Below, piece after piece: positions 1 to 10,721 of a stretch of DNA of 64,000 nucleotides (the stretch's first letter is position 1; the number at the start of each line of letters is the position of its first letter). Both the position numbers and the translations under genes were made by a program. The stretch is from Pithys albifrons albifrons (Eukaryota; Chordata; Aves; Passeriformes; Thamnophilidae), in contig NC_092465.1 in NCBI RefSeq assembly GCF_047495875.1, forward strand, positions 12,408,660-12,472,659, given 5' to 3'. The notes under the pieces were generated by a model. It did no database searches, was not told the origin of the DNA, and was given only the letters and a program-made list of their open reading frames with translations.

Positions 1-1424
1 ACTTGAGCAGGATGTAGACTGAGGACTGAATTTCTCTGTGTGTCTGAATAAGGTAAAAAAATGGATTTAACATGATGGTAGAGCCTTAGTCTGGGGTTCC
101 TCATTCTTCTCACATAATGGCTTCCAAAGCCCAAATACTTTGATTTACAGTTATTTCTGGTAAGTGGGGCTTCCAGTGAAGAACTGAACATGTCTTGAAC
201 TATCAGAAACACAAGAGCTGGAGATAATTTTTTATTTGTAAGTAAGCTAAACTATTTCAAGTAATCTTTACTGTTGCTAGTCCTGGAGAACTTGAAGCTT
301 CTGGTAGCCATGAGATATTGCTTTGCTCTCTCTTGCTAGTGGAAATGTAAAAATTGCCCAGCAATGCTGTTAAACTAACCATTAGATCCCACAATGAATA
401 TCTCTGGGGTGACATCTAATTACTTCTCCAAAACCTGGGAATATTTGCTATGAAGAAGCATCAAATAGCAAGACCTCTCCTGTACAACAATAATTGCTCT
501 AGACTTTCTACCATGTCACTTTAGTCCTCTCACTGTTGTTTTGCTTGATGTTACATATGAGGAGAAAATTCAGCTTTAACTTAACCCCTCAGATTAACAG
601 CAGGTACAAATTGGGGTGGAATTTAACTCACTCTTCTAGAAAGTCATTTATGTGTGTTTAATGATTTCTGTTTTCCTTTACATCATGCATTTTAACTCTC
701 ATTCTGTGCCTTGTCACCCATTACCACCCAGCATGCTGTTTCCCAATGTGAAACTGGGATGTGGAAATGGCTGAAAATAGGAATCCAGCTGAAAGGACCA
801 TATGCTACCTGGTGGGTATTGCTCAGCCATGCAAGGAAACCTAATAGCTCTGAAAAGTAAGAAAGATACACATGAAAGCTGATGCATTTAACCACTGGGG
901 CATCTCCTTTAGGAGGTCACCGCCAGCACTTTTCTTGGAGGTGGGAGCCGTTTGTATGTGGTTGGTTACAGGTGCCTGTGTGCTGCAGGGCATTGGTGTC
1001 AGTACAAACTGCTGTGCAGCACACAAATCATTTCTGATGAAAATTAAATACCCAAAAAAGAAATTCCACTACCAATGGTGTGAGCAAATCATGCACAAAT
1101 GACTAATAAATAGCACCGCAATCTCTCCTTAAGCTGTGATTTATCTGTCTGGAGACTTATTAAAGAAATGTTCCTGCTGTTTGCGCAGTTTTTTATCATA
1201 GCACTGCCTTTTGATGCTCTCAAGTGCCAGAAACCTCTTTCCCTGCTCTGACGGTCCCACAAAAGCCCCACACATGACCCCTCCACTATGCAGTGTCTGT
1301 GAGCTAGTGCACCTGTACCCCAACACCCTGGCCCTGCTCTCCCCCAGCCTCACACTGTTGCTCTGTGCTGCAGTGAGATGCCCTGCTTGTGGTCTGTACC
1401 AGTGAATGAGTTCTCTGCGTTTTG
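1..1424. other. Intergenic DNA, nothing recognised
   Basis: This is AT-rich DNA far downstream of GLI2. Short open frames are unsupported by any family resemblance, and there is no recognisable repeat, RNA gene or promoter. Confidence 0.6.
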
Positions 1425-1670
1425 CTTCCTCCTGGACTCAAGGAAATGGCATGAAGCTGAGTCGGGGGAGGCTTAGGTTGGATATCAGAAGGTTTTTCAC
1501 CCAGAGGGTGGTTGGGCACTGGAACAGGCTCCCCAGGGAAGTGATCACAGCACTAGGCCTGTCTGAGTTCAAGAAGCATTTGGACAATGCTCTCAGGCAC
1601 ATGGTGTGATTCTTGGGGTGTTCTCTGCAGGGCCAGGAGTGTCAGCATATTCTAGGATTCTATCATTCCC
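1425..1670 (+). mobile_element. CR1-type LINE 3' fragment
   Basis: The stretch contains the characteristic CR1 3'-end text: AGGTTGGATATCAGAAGG, then CCCAGAGGGTGGTTGGGCAC, GGAACAGGCTCCCCAGGGAA and GTTCAAGAAGCATTTGGAC, ending in a degraded ATTCTAGGATTCTATCATT. A piece of about 30 bases seems missing after the GGGCCAGGAG stretch. The frame at 1406-1609 that reads as a 67-residue protein (…RRFFTQRVVGHWNRLPREV…) is CR1-derived noise, not a gene. This is a 5'-truncated dead copy, as is usual for CR1 in birds. Confidence 0.9.
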
Positions 1671-4629
1671 TTTTCCAGGATCATTGCATCATTGCATCAC
1701 TGCTGGCAGAGCACCTTATGCAAATGCTCCCTCCTTTCCCCAGGCAAAACCCACCCAAGTGTGTTTGGACCAGTAACACATGGAGTGTGAATGGATCAGG
1801 CTGTTTTGGGCAGAGCTGTGGGAGCAATAGCCTGGATGCTGCTGCCCCCTTGTCCATCAAGGGCTTACTCTGCATTGCACTTGGAAGTACTGAGCTAAGG
1901 CCAGATAGAGAAAAATCTCAAATACTTTAAAAATAAATATTTCTTTCTTTATTTTAGCTAAAATGTGCAGTTTGCATAGCTGACTCACAAATTCCAGTAT
2001 ATTTGGGGTCAGCAAATACTTCGAGGTGCCAGTGTCTTGTTGACATTATTGGGTGATGGAATGACAAACCCCCACGTGTCTTTTTGATGTGTGGGACATG
2101 ACAGAAGCAGCTAAAGCTGTTCTGACTGAGCCCTCAAGCACTTCTGCCATCAAAGTGTAGACACAGGCAAAGCTGGATGGTCAGGGGTTTGCACTGGATC
2201 TTTTCTTACTGCTGTCTGGGGAAAAAAATCTTTAGCTGCCAATGAGGTTGATTTGCAGTCTGACAATAGTTCACTCTGGAGAATATATTGTGTTATGTGA
2301 TGTGTAAAATTGAGGTATGATGTAATTTAGAGGTTCCTGCCCTCTTTATGAGATGCACATCCATTGCACATAACCCACTTTTAGTAATTAAAACAGTGGA
2401 GTATTTAGAAAATCTTGGTGCTCAGAGTAGAAAATGGGAGAGAGAGAAAGAGACTTGAGATAGCAGCTTTCATCATCCTTTCCAGAGCAGGAGAGGACGT
2501 ATATTTGCACTTATATATGTGTATCCCTGATCCATTGGTCAGAACTGCTTCCAGCCTCAAACTCCCTGCACAGCACCAGCTAAATGAGCAAGTCCAGCTA
2601 CCCATCTTCCTTCTGTCTCCCTGAGGCTGAGGGACCGGCCACATTCCTTGGTTCCCATGAGATGTTCCCAGGTCTGTGCACAGGAACCACACTGCACATT
2701 GGACAGCTCTGACTGCCAGCAGGTACGCAGAGACTGTGACCTTGTAATGGCAATACTGGGAACAGACAGAACCAGCAGAAATGAACTTCATTTCATGAAA
2801 AAATTAATGCAGGGAATGCTCTTCAATAAAGCCAGCAAACTCTCTAGATCAGCTCTATTTACTTTTTTCATATTGCTTCAAAATAATTACGCCCTCTGTT
2901 AGGACCTTCAGGAGTATCATCACCCTTCCAGCAACAGTGGGGCAGGAGTTGGGGCTGTTGGAAACCGTCATCTGGGCTGTGATCAGTGCTCTGGCTGCCC
3001 AGTCGAGGTCATCAGCTCCCAGTTCTTGTGGGCCCTTGCCCTATAGCACAGCACACATGCTCACACATAGACAAATACACACAACTGAGAAAGGTTCAAA
3101 GTTTCCTGCTTAGTGTCTGCTGTCAGAAAGTGCTGCTCTGCTAAAATTGAGCTACCCCATGAGAGTGTGTCAATTCAGACAAACTTATGTTTAGGGAAAA
3201 AAACCTCCAGAATAACTCATTTCAATAAAATCACAGCAGTCAGCTGTCAGAATGGGACATTTCAAGTTTTTAGTCTGAATGACTTCTCTTTGGCACCACT
3301 GTGCATTAATGTATACCAGAGTACAAATTCTTACATGACATAATGCAAAATGAATTAGGAAACAGAATAATATTATACAAATCTGGACTGGAATAAAAGC
3401 AAGGTATACTCAAAATATGAAATATACACTAAATATATACATAACGGAATAGAAAACCTGTAAAAGAAATAATCCAAAAATTCAAACAGATGTTTCAATT
3501 GACCTGAAAGTGTTTCCAGAATATTGTTTTATAAGGTATTGTTGATGAACCAAATTTTACCTTTCCTATTCAGTTTTCAATCTTATGTCAGAAGTCCTAG
3601 TTGGAGGAAAACACAAGGCAATAGATGCATAAATATTTATATAAACATACACAGATAAAACTGCGCACTTATTTGTTCTATTTATCTCTTTCCTTCTTTT
3701 TCCCACAGCATCGGCCCCATTATGAAAACCAAAGATGTTTTTACTTTCTGTGACAGAGTTAATTACAAAGCAATCAATTGACCCAGTTATTCATGACAAT
3801 TTTTGGTCATGCCATGGAATGGACTTTGAGTTCCCTTTTCTTTCTTCCTTCATGTCACAGTCGGGGCAATCACAGAAAACCTAGTGGTAGTACCCACTCA
3901 GCAAAACCCACAGATAAAAGATATATTATGGACTTTCTGTAGCCCATATTTTATTAAAATGTTCTCTGGAAAACTAAAGATCAAGGCAAAGAGAGCTCTG
4001 TCCTCCAAGACTATCTCTTAGTCATTTGTCTTTGCTGGACATATGGAGGATGTCTCCTGCCTATGTCTGGGCCAGAGTCTGGTCTGGCTGCACAAAGGAT
4101 GTGGGTGTTTGATCCAGTGATCTGACACGTTTCCCCTTTTTCTGCACAGCTCTGGACTGCATCATGCCCTGACCAGTGCAGGACACTGCCGTTTGCTCAG
4201 GGAGATGGGGAAGGTTAACCTCTTTCCAATGTTTAGCTTTGAGAGGGCTCTGGCAATCCACAGTTCTTGTGTTGGTCCTTGTGGATGTTTGTTTAATTTG
4301 ACTTGCATTGCACGTATGAGGAGAAAATTCAGTACTGACATCCCTGTATGTGGCTGCTTGGGCAGTACCTGTGTGTGGAGGAGGCATGTGCAGCTGCTGA
4401 GGTTTTGAAACTTTTTTGCAAGGCTAAAGACACACAAGTTGCTTCTTTTTTTTGCCTGAGAAGAGGAACCACTACTGTACTGTAAACAAATACTAAATAA
4501 GGATGGCCAAACCCTGCATCCAGCAGTGACTCCCCTGCATTCCCACAGGTCAAGGGCAGGGTGTCTATTTGAAGGTGGATGTTTCCTAATGCACAGTCGC
4601 TGGTAACCTAAAGCAGGTTTATGACAGGG
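1671..4629. other. Intergenic DNA, nothing firm
   Basis: There is no gene-like coding region and no clear repeat here. The stretch near 3340-3680 is very AT-rich (ATATACATA-type) without a clean repeat unit. Open frames on both strands (for example around 2405-2791) show no known domain. Confidence 0.55.
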
Positions 4630-4935
4630 CCAAGATCAGGCATTAATGCAATAGACTGGTAATTCAATCACTTTATAGAAGTTGATCTGTCCTTTTTATT
4701 ACAATTATTGTCAGCCCGGGTGTTTCGTTCCATCACTGAAAATAAACATCATTTATCATACTTGTAAAGATTAGCCCCTGACAGCTCCAGCTCTGCTTTG
4801 CATAAATGTGTATTAATGTCGGCTCTGTCTGAAGTGGAGAAAGAAGTCTATATTTCACAAGAATGATTAGACAGTGTCACCACTGCTTTAACTAATGTCT
4901 TATCATGATGGATAATCAAACTGTGGAAAAAACAA
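4630..4935. promoter_or_regulatory. Candidate conserved non-coding element downstream of GLI2
   Basis: The block is AT-rich and non-repetitive, with many homeodomain-type TAAT/ATTA cores, a POU-like TTTGCATAA at 4798-4806, and scattered CpGs (GTCGG, TTTCG) that neutral AT-rich DNA tends to lose. This appearance is typical of vertebrate developmental enhancers, which flank Hedgehog-pathway genes. The inference is from appearance only. Confidence 0.3.
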
Positions 4936-5639
4936 CAAAAAAAGGCAATTTATTGCATATGCATTTTTTGCTTTATTGGACTGAGAAATAGGAATAGTTT
5001 TGCTACTGCTATATTGAGGTTTGTAAAATCCAGGCTGTGGGCTGGAGATGCTTCTCTGGGTTTCAAGAAGCAAGCAGTGTCACAGCTTATCAGCAGAGCT
5101 GGGACCTCCACCTCTCTGCAAGGCTGCCTTGAGTCTTCCCATTTGAAGACTCAGGAGTCTACAACTTTGCCAGACTTTCAACAGTCTCTGTGCCTGAACT
5201 AGATTTGGAAAGTTTCAAGTTAAAATGATGATGACATTTGTAAGAGTGAGATTAAGGGAAAATATGATGCCCATGCTTAAACTATTCTCACAGACATTTT
5301 CCAGGGAAGCTCTAGGGCTCCTGGGCCATGGAGCAAGACTTCGACAATTGGCATGTGCCTACCCTTGAGTCAGGCTGGGCTTTTGCTAGTCCCATCAAAA
5401 TGCACCCACATTAACACTTTCAGAAACAAGGGAAATGAAGTCAAACCAAACCCCGTGTGTGTTTTCAGGTGCCATTTTTGATGAAATGAAGTTTGAGGAG
5501 TGCACCGAAAAGTTTGTAATTTCTGGGCATTACATCTGGTGAATGCTCCAAGCTGTGGAGTAAGAGTGCTTGTGTGAGATTATCTGCCTTCATTCTTGCT
5601 GGTTTTAAAAAGTTATTTCCAAAGTTTATGCCTTCATGA

Positions 5640-5960
5640 GGGAAAAAAAAGCATCAATCAAGCTGGAGGCATGGATCCTCAATAAGAAGCATCAAATAAA
5701 ATCTTTGATTTATAATCTTATCATTTCCAAGCCAGTCACCTTATTTTGGAAGACTTGTGTTTGAGATCAGTGTTAATTGAAGAGAATACCTTAAAATAAG
5801 CTCACTGTGGAGATATCTCATTGAATCAGATCCTAAAGGAGCAGTAATACATCAAGTATCAGATATGAAAATAAATAAACCTCTTCCTGGCATAACTAAC
5901 AGCTATTTCTGCTATTAAAGCTAAAGCATTTAAAGCAGTGGAACTATACTGAGTGCTTAT
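5640..5960. promoter_or_regulatory. Candidate conserved non-coding element with TCF/LEF-like sites
   Basis: An AT-rich stretch holds CTTTGAT at 5703-5709 and an opposed ATCAAA at 5691-5696, both TCF/LEF-like, and several TTAATTG/TAAT homeodomain cores. It has no coding potential or repeat structure. The call rests on motif content only. Confidence 0.25.
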
Positions 5961-6103
5961 ATTGTTATTTCCTTGATTTTTAAAATTTATTTTCAGTGGT
6001 AGCCCCAGCTAATTCCCTTTCAGACTGCAGTTACTTCCAGTTTCACCTTCAGTTCTGATTTGGTGCTGGTGGTGATACACCAGTGTGGAATAAAATCAAA
6101 ATT

Positions 6104-6128
6104 AAACAAACAAACAAACAAACAAACA
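6104..6128. repeat. (AAAC)n microsatellite, about 6 units
   Basis: This is an uninterrupted run of AAAC units. It could be the tail of an old retroposed element, but the sequence upstream is not a recognisable SINE. Confidence 0.9.
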
Positions 6129-6339
6129 GGTGAAAGATCCAATTGGTGGTGGTGGAGAGGAGTGGATAAGGATGGCATTGGGCCAGTGGTATTAGCAACT
6201 GGCACTTTTTAAAGTGCTAAAAGCTTTGGACATAGATTACCATGCGCATATTTCAATTTCCTTTAAACCCAGGGAGATTTCCTCTTAGAACACACTCTTT
6301 CTCTCTGACTCTTTCTCTTCTTCTTCTTTTTTTTTTTAT

Positions 6340-6480
6340 TCAGCTAGATTGTGCTTGATGGGGACTGTTAACTGAATGTAGCATATTATATATTACTTCA
6401 ATAAATCACCGACAGCCGAAGCATTCAATATCATGCAGAGCAGTAATCAGGGGAAGTCTTAATCACACTTTAAATGGTTT
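6340..6480. promoter_or_regulatory. Candidate conserved non-coding element
   Basis: A compact AT-rich block carries CpG-containing words in an otherwise CpG-poor area (CACCGACAGCCGAAGC) and several TAAT/ATTA cores (GCAGTAATCAG, TCTTAATCAC). It directly follows a pyrimidine-rich run (6296-6341). The appearance is enhancer-like, and no alignment was possible. Confidence 0.3.
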
Positions 6481-9400
6481 GGATTTATGCTCTGCTTTCC
6501 ATGGGCTACTGCCACTGCTGGAAAGGCATAGAGACACGTCTCCGTGGTGGCCTGCCAGGACCTGGTCCAGCCAGTGCTAGGGGCTGGGAGCACAGCCAGG
6601 GTGCAGGGTTTATGGCAGAGGTGTAGTGCTTGGGCCAATGAGGATGAACAGCCATAGGGTTATTCCTGGAGATTTTTGTACCTCTGCAATTGTCTCTTTA
6701 GATTTTTCAGGGATTAAGGGGTAAAAAGGTATCACTCTGACAATGTAAACAGCTGCTTTAATTGCATTAAGGTTGTTCAGATGTGTGGCAAGTCCTGGCT
6801 TTTTCTGGACAAAAAAAATGTTTTGTAACATAGAATTTATTTTAAAAGAAATAATCAGATAAGAGCAAAACCAGCTGCTGTATTCCTTTACCTTTTGCAT
6901 TTTGTCCAGGAGATTAGGAACGCCTCCTGGATTTTTGTCAGGAAGTGGGAGAAGCAAAGAGGAAGGGCTAGCTTAAGAAAACCTAAACAAACCACAAAGC
7001 CCCTAAATAAAAGTTTTAAACACATTGATGTATGATTGGTGACCCACCAAGACTTTCCATGAAAGTAAAACTTTCCAGGCGGGGCTGTGGGTGTGAGGTG
7101 TGTGTGGGTCTCGCAGAGGCAGGTGCCAAGTGTCAGCCCACCAGCAGCCGCCGGCAGAGGATGAGCACCTTCCTTCCCAGCGCTGTCACGCGCCCGACCT
7201 TCACCTTCACCCTTGCAATGATATACAGATGTGCAGTGATGTCATCTGCCTTGGCCACTGGGAGGAAAAAGAGGAGAAATCATAGCAGAAAACAATAGCC
7301 CTTTGGGGGAGGGGAGGAAGTTAATCATTTGGGTGAGCTCCATGGTCTGGAGCATGGCAGTAGATGCGAGAATGCTCACCGAGCATTGGCACCCTCTGGG
7401 GACAGGGACATCTCACTGGGGGGCAGGGGGTTAAAAGGTTTGTTAGCCACATCTGGCTGGGAGAGCCCTGGGCACTGTGTCTGGCTTTCCCAGTGCAGAA
7501 ATACTTTGTGGGCCCCTTCAGCTGGAGAGAATGAGTCTCCCTTCCACCCTGGCATTAAAAGTAGTCACACTGCCTGCACCATAAATTACTGCTCTACCAG
7601 TGGAAATTTGAACAAGACCCAAGCGGAGCAGAGACACAGCAGCTGAGATGGTTAAACAATAGTCCTACACACAGGAAACTCTCCCATAATGGTGGATTTA
7701 AGTTCCAAGGAGCTTTAGTATCTGACTGTTAGGCTCATCCCCTCCACCCCTCATTTTGTTTTTCATTCAATGCCATGTTGTTCATGTCTCTTAATAGGGC
7801 ATCCTTCATTATCATTATCCCTAATAGTGGTTTATTGTATTAGTTACAGTTAATTTAAATGTTACCGAAGCATTGAAAACAGATTGCAGATGTTTTGAAA
7901 CAGATGTTATTTTAATGTTAAAACAAAATCATGAATATTTATGGGTCATTATTGACTGGGTTGAATTAAATTCTTTAAATAGTAATGTATGGGCTTAACA
8001 TCTTTTGAAGGAAATGCTCCAAAAAAGGTGAATGGAAAAACACTGTCATGTAAAGATGTATAAATCATTTCTTCTGGCAGTACTGTTTTTCCTTTATGAA
8101 CAGTCAGAATTAATTGCTGTTATATTACTAAACCAGGTACAGTTCTTCTTCTACAGCTGAAGTTAACCTAAGACAAATTTTTTAGCTCAGAAACACCTTT
8201 CCAGCTCTCTGTTTCCTAGAGAAGGGGCCCACGAGCTCCCTGCAAGCAGACTTAAAATTGTAGGAATATTATGAAATGAAGTAATTCATTTTAAAGGAAA
8301 ATAAGGTGAAGATGATGCAAGCACATGACTCACTTAGTGTCAGTCTTTCCTACAGAAACACAAAGAGGGTTTGTTAATTCCCTATGTGGGCTGTCTCTGC
8401 TTGAGTTGTATTTCTTTCTTTATGGAGATGGAGTTAGTTTTCAAGGCAGCAGCTCAAAATGGCCCTTCATTCATTACAAAGTTATTTAGTTACGGGTAGG
8501 TAACTCTGAATGACATTTCTACATCTTGCACTTTATTAGTTGATCCTAGCTGCTAAATGACATGGGGAGGTAAGCAGACTATAGCAGGGGAGTTCAGTGT
8601 GTTTTGACTAATTTTAGACGGGATCCAACCTTCTGGAGTTGAAAATTTGCCTTTGAGATGATCAGCTTAAAGGGAGTCAATGATGGTCAACTCACGTTGG
8701 TGGGGCAGTGTAAGAAAATGCAGGAATTTAAAAATAATGAGGCTGCAAACACAGGGATGATTCCCTGTTCCACAGAGAGACAAGCAACACTTCTGCTGCC
8801 TTAGACGAGTCATGTCCTATTTAGAAGAGGAACGGCCCAAGCATTAGTTTGTCAGCACTGACTCTGAGGATGATGCTGAGATGGGAATGGTATAAGCAAG
8901 GGGACATGCGGCCACCACCCATCTTACTACACTTTGCTTGTGTCTGCTAGGACAATGTGCCTTAACCTGCAGCATTGAGCATTTGTCCTTCTTTTTTTTC
9001 CTCCAAATTTATCCTTGGAGGAAAGCCTCAGTTCTCCTGAAGCTGGCAGAACTCCTTGTCTACAGGCACAAAACCCCAGAGCAGATGGGCACAGGTTTTG
9101 GCTAACCACAGTGGCAGTTGTTCAGCATTAAGGTCTGTAATCTCATCCAGGAACATCTGAACAGTCTCCTTCTCCCTCAGCTGAGGGGAGAGAGCATCAC
9201 CCGCACTGCTCAGGCTGGCACCCACCTCAAGTGACACTGCGCTGCAGCCACTGGGCACGACAGAAACACCGGGATCTCAGGAACTACAAGGTCAGGAAAA
9301 GAAGCTCCTACAGTGTTATCTAGGTATGGGGGTCAGAGGAGAAGTGCTAAACAGCTGCATATGACATTTGACTACCGACTTGAGCGGATGAATAGAGCAG

Positions 9401-9779
9401 ACCTGACTTCTGGGTCAGTTTGCCATCTGAGGGGTGTCTGAGCTACAGGGCTTGGCTGCACTTAGGTCCAGTGAGCTCTACCAACTGACTGCATTGAGGC
9501 ACAAAGTCACAGAGCCCTTGCAGGCTCACAGAAATGTTAAGACATTGTTTTGATTTCCAGAAGTTGGCCAAGAAAGTTTTCTATTGTGGCCTTATCTCTT
9601 AATTTTAAAAGCCATATTGAGAAATTACATACATCCAAGTGAAAAGGTGTTCCTTCAACAGCTTGGACTTGCACTTCCATTGCGTTCATGTCCTGAGGAT
9701 CACAGAAAGGCTGGTAGAGTACATTATATTCAGTAGACTGCCAGAAAGGGAGTTCATTTAGTTTGATGACAGATTAATA
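6481..9779. other. Intergenic DNA with a CpG-rich patch
   Basis: No gene was found. At about 7071-7260 there is a short G+C- and CpG-rich patch (GCCGCCGGC, CACGCGCCCGACC). The stretch 7780-8060 is AT-rich with many homeodomain-type cores and could be a conserved element. The rest, 8061-9779, shows nothing I can name. The frame at 6610-6957 (minus strand, 115 codons) resembles no family I know. Confidence 0.5.
7071..7260. promoter_or_regulatory. Short CpG-rich patch, possible regulatory element
   Basis: About seven CpGs fall within some 100 bases (TCTCGCAG, GCCGCCGGC, CAGCGCTG, CACGCGCCCGACC) in surroundings that are almost free of CpG. It is too short for a classic CpG island. It could be an unmethylated enhancer or promoter-like element, or a chance GC-rich spot. 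Confidence 0.2.
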
Positions 9780-10140
9780 CTGATTCACAAATTAATTTTG
9801 TCTCTTTGTATATCAAGGGTGTCCGCAACTTATTTAATTTGTAATAAATATAATTATAGAAATGAATGAGCTATCAAGATTTTTAAAGTATGATCCATCA
9901 ATGTTGGCATGACTTGTAATCCTGGTCATTATAAATAAAATGGGTCTTTTGCAATATGGAATGCAATTTTCCCTGTAGTTTGTCTCATTATTTTCTGACA
10001 TGTGGGTTAATATTAAATTACAATGCCTTAATTTTCAAATCAGGGCTCAATTTGTAAATAAGAGGTTAATAAATAACCTTTCCAGCTGGAGGCCTTATTG
10101 TGACTTCATTAAAATAAACTTTTAAATGAGATGAAGCCTT
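9780..10140. promoter_or_regulatory. Candidate conserved non-coding element, AT-rich
   Basis: This is a dense series of ATTTAATTTG, AATTATAG, TTAATATTAAATTA and CCTTAATTTTC words with many homeodomain-type cores and no simple-repeat unit. It resembles deeply conserved enhancers near developmental regulators. Appearance is the only evidence. Confidence 0.25.
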
Positions 10141-10492
10141 GATGGTATCCACATTGTCTCATCCTGTACATTACAAACCAAAAAAAGAATCTCCCATGGC
10201 TGCTAAAAAAACCTTTTGTAAGAGTCACTGGGCTTGCAACACATTCATATGGTCTTTTAAATGTCCCACATTACTGGACTATACCCTGAATTGCTCCATC
10301 TCCTGCTTCCTGACACATGGAACATATACCAAGCTGTCTTTCATTCTGTGTGACCTTGAGCACACTGTAAAGGCTGCAGGTGGATGGAGTTTTCTGTCAC
10401 ATGTTGTCCTTCAGTTGATGAAACTTATCATTTCTAAGTCACTAGGCTCAGATCTGCTTCTCAGATCTGCTTTCTGTTGTACTTCATGTGAA

Positions 10493-10721
10493 GTTTAGAT
10501 AGGATATTAGGAAACATTTCTTCACTGAAAGGGTGCTCAAGCATTGGAACAGGTTTCCCGGGGAAGTGGTGGAATCATCATCCCGGGAGGTGTTTAAAAA
10601 TGTGTAGATGTGGTGTTTATGGGCATGGTTTAGTGGTGGACCTGGGTGTCTTAGATTAATGGTTGGACTTTATGATCTTTGATATCTTTTCCAACATAAG
10701 TGATTCTATGATTCTATGATG
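10493..10721 (+). mobile_element. CR1-type LINE 3' fragment
   Basis: The text follows the CR1 3' end closely: GGATATTAGGAAACATTTCTTC, ACTGAAAGGGTGCTCAAGCA, GGAACAGGTTTCCC, GTGTAGATGTGG, TGGTTTAGTGGTGGACC and TCTTTTCCAACATAAGTG. It ends in two copies of ATTCTATG, the bird CR1 terminal repeat. It is heavily 5'-truncated and inactive. Confidence 0.95.

Noticed and set aside
1406..1609. A 67-codon plus-strand frame that looks protein-like
   Set aside because: It is the chance translation of a CR1 3' end, a false gene seen repeatedly in bird genomes.
6610..6957. A 115-codon minus-strand frame in the downstream region
   Set aside because: The sequence matches no family I know and has no splice partner, promoter or repeat signature.
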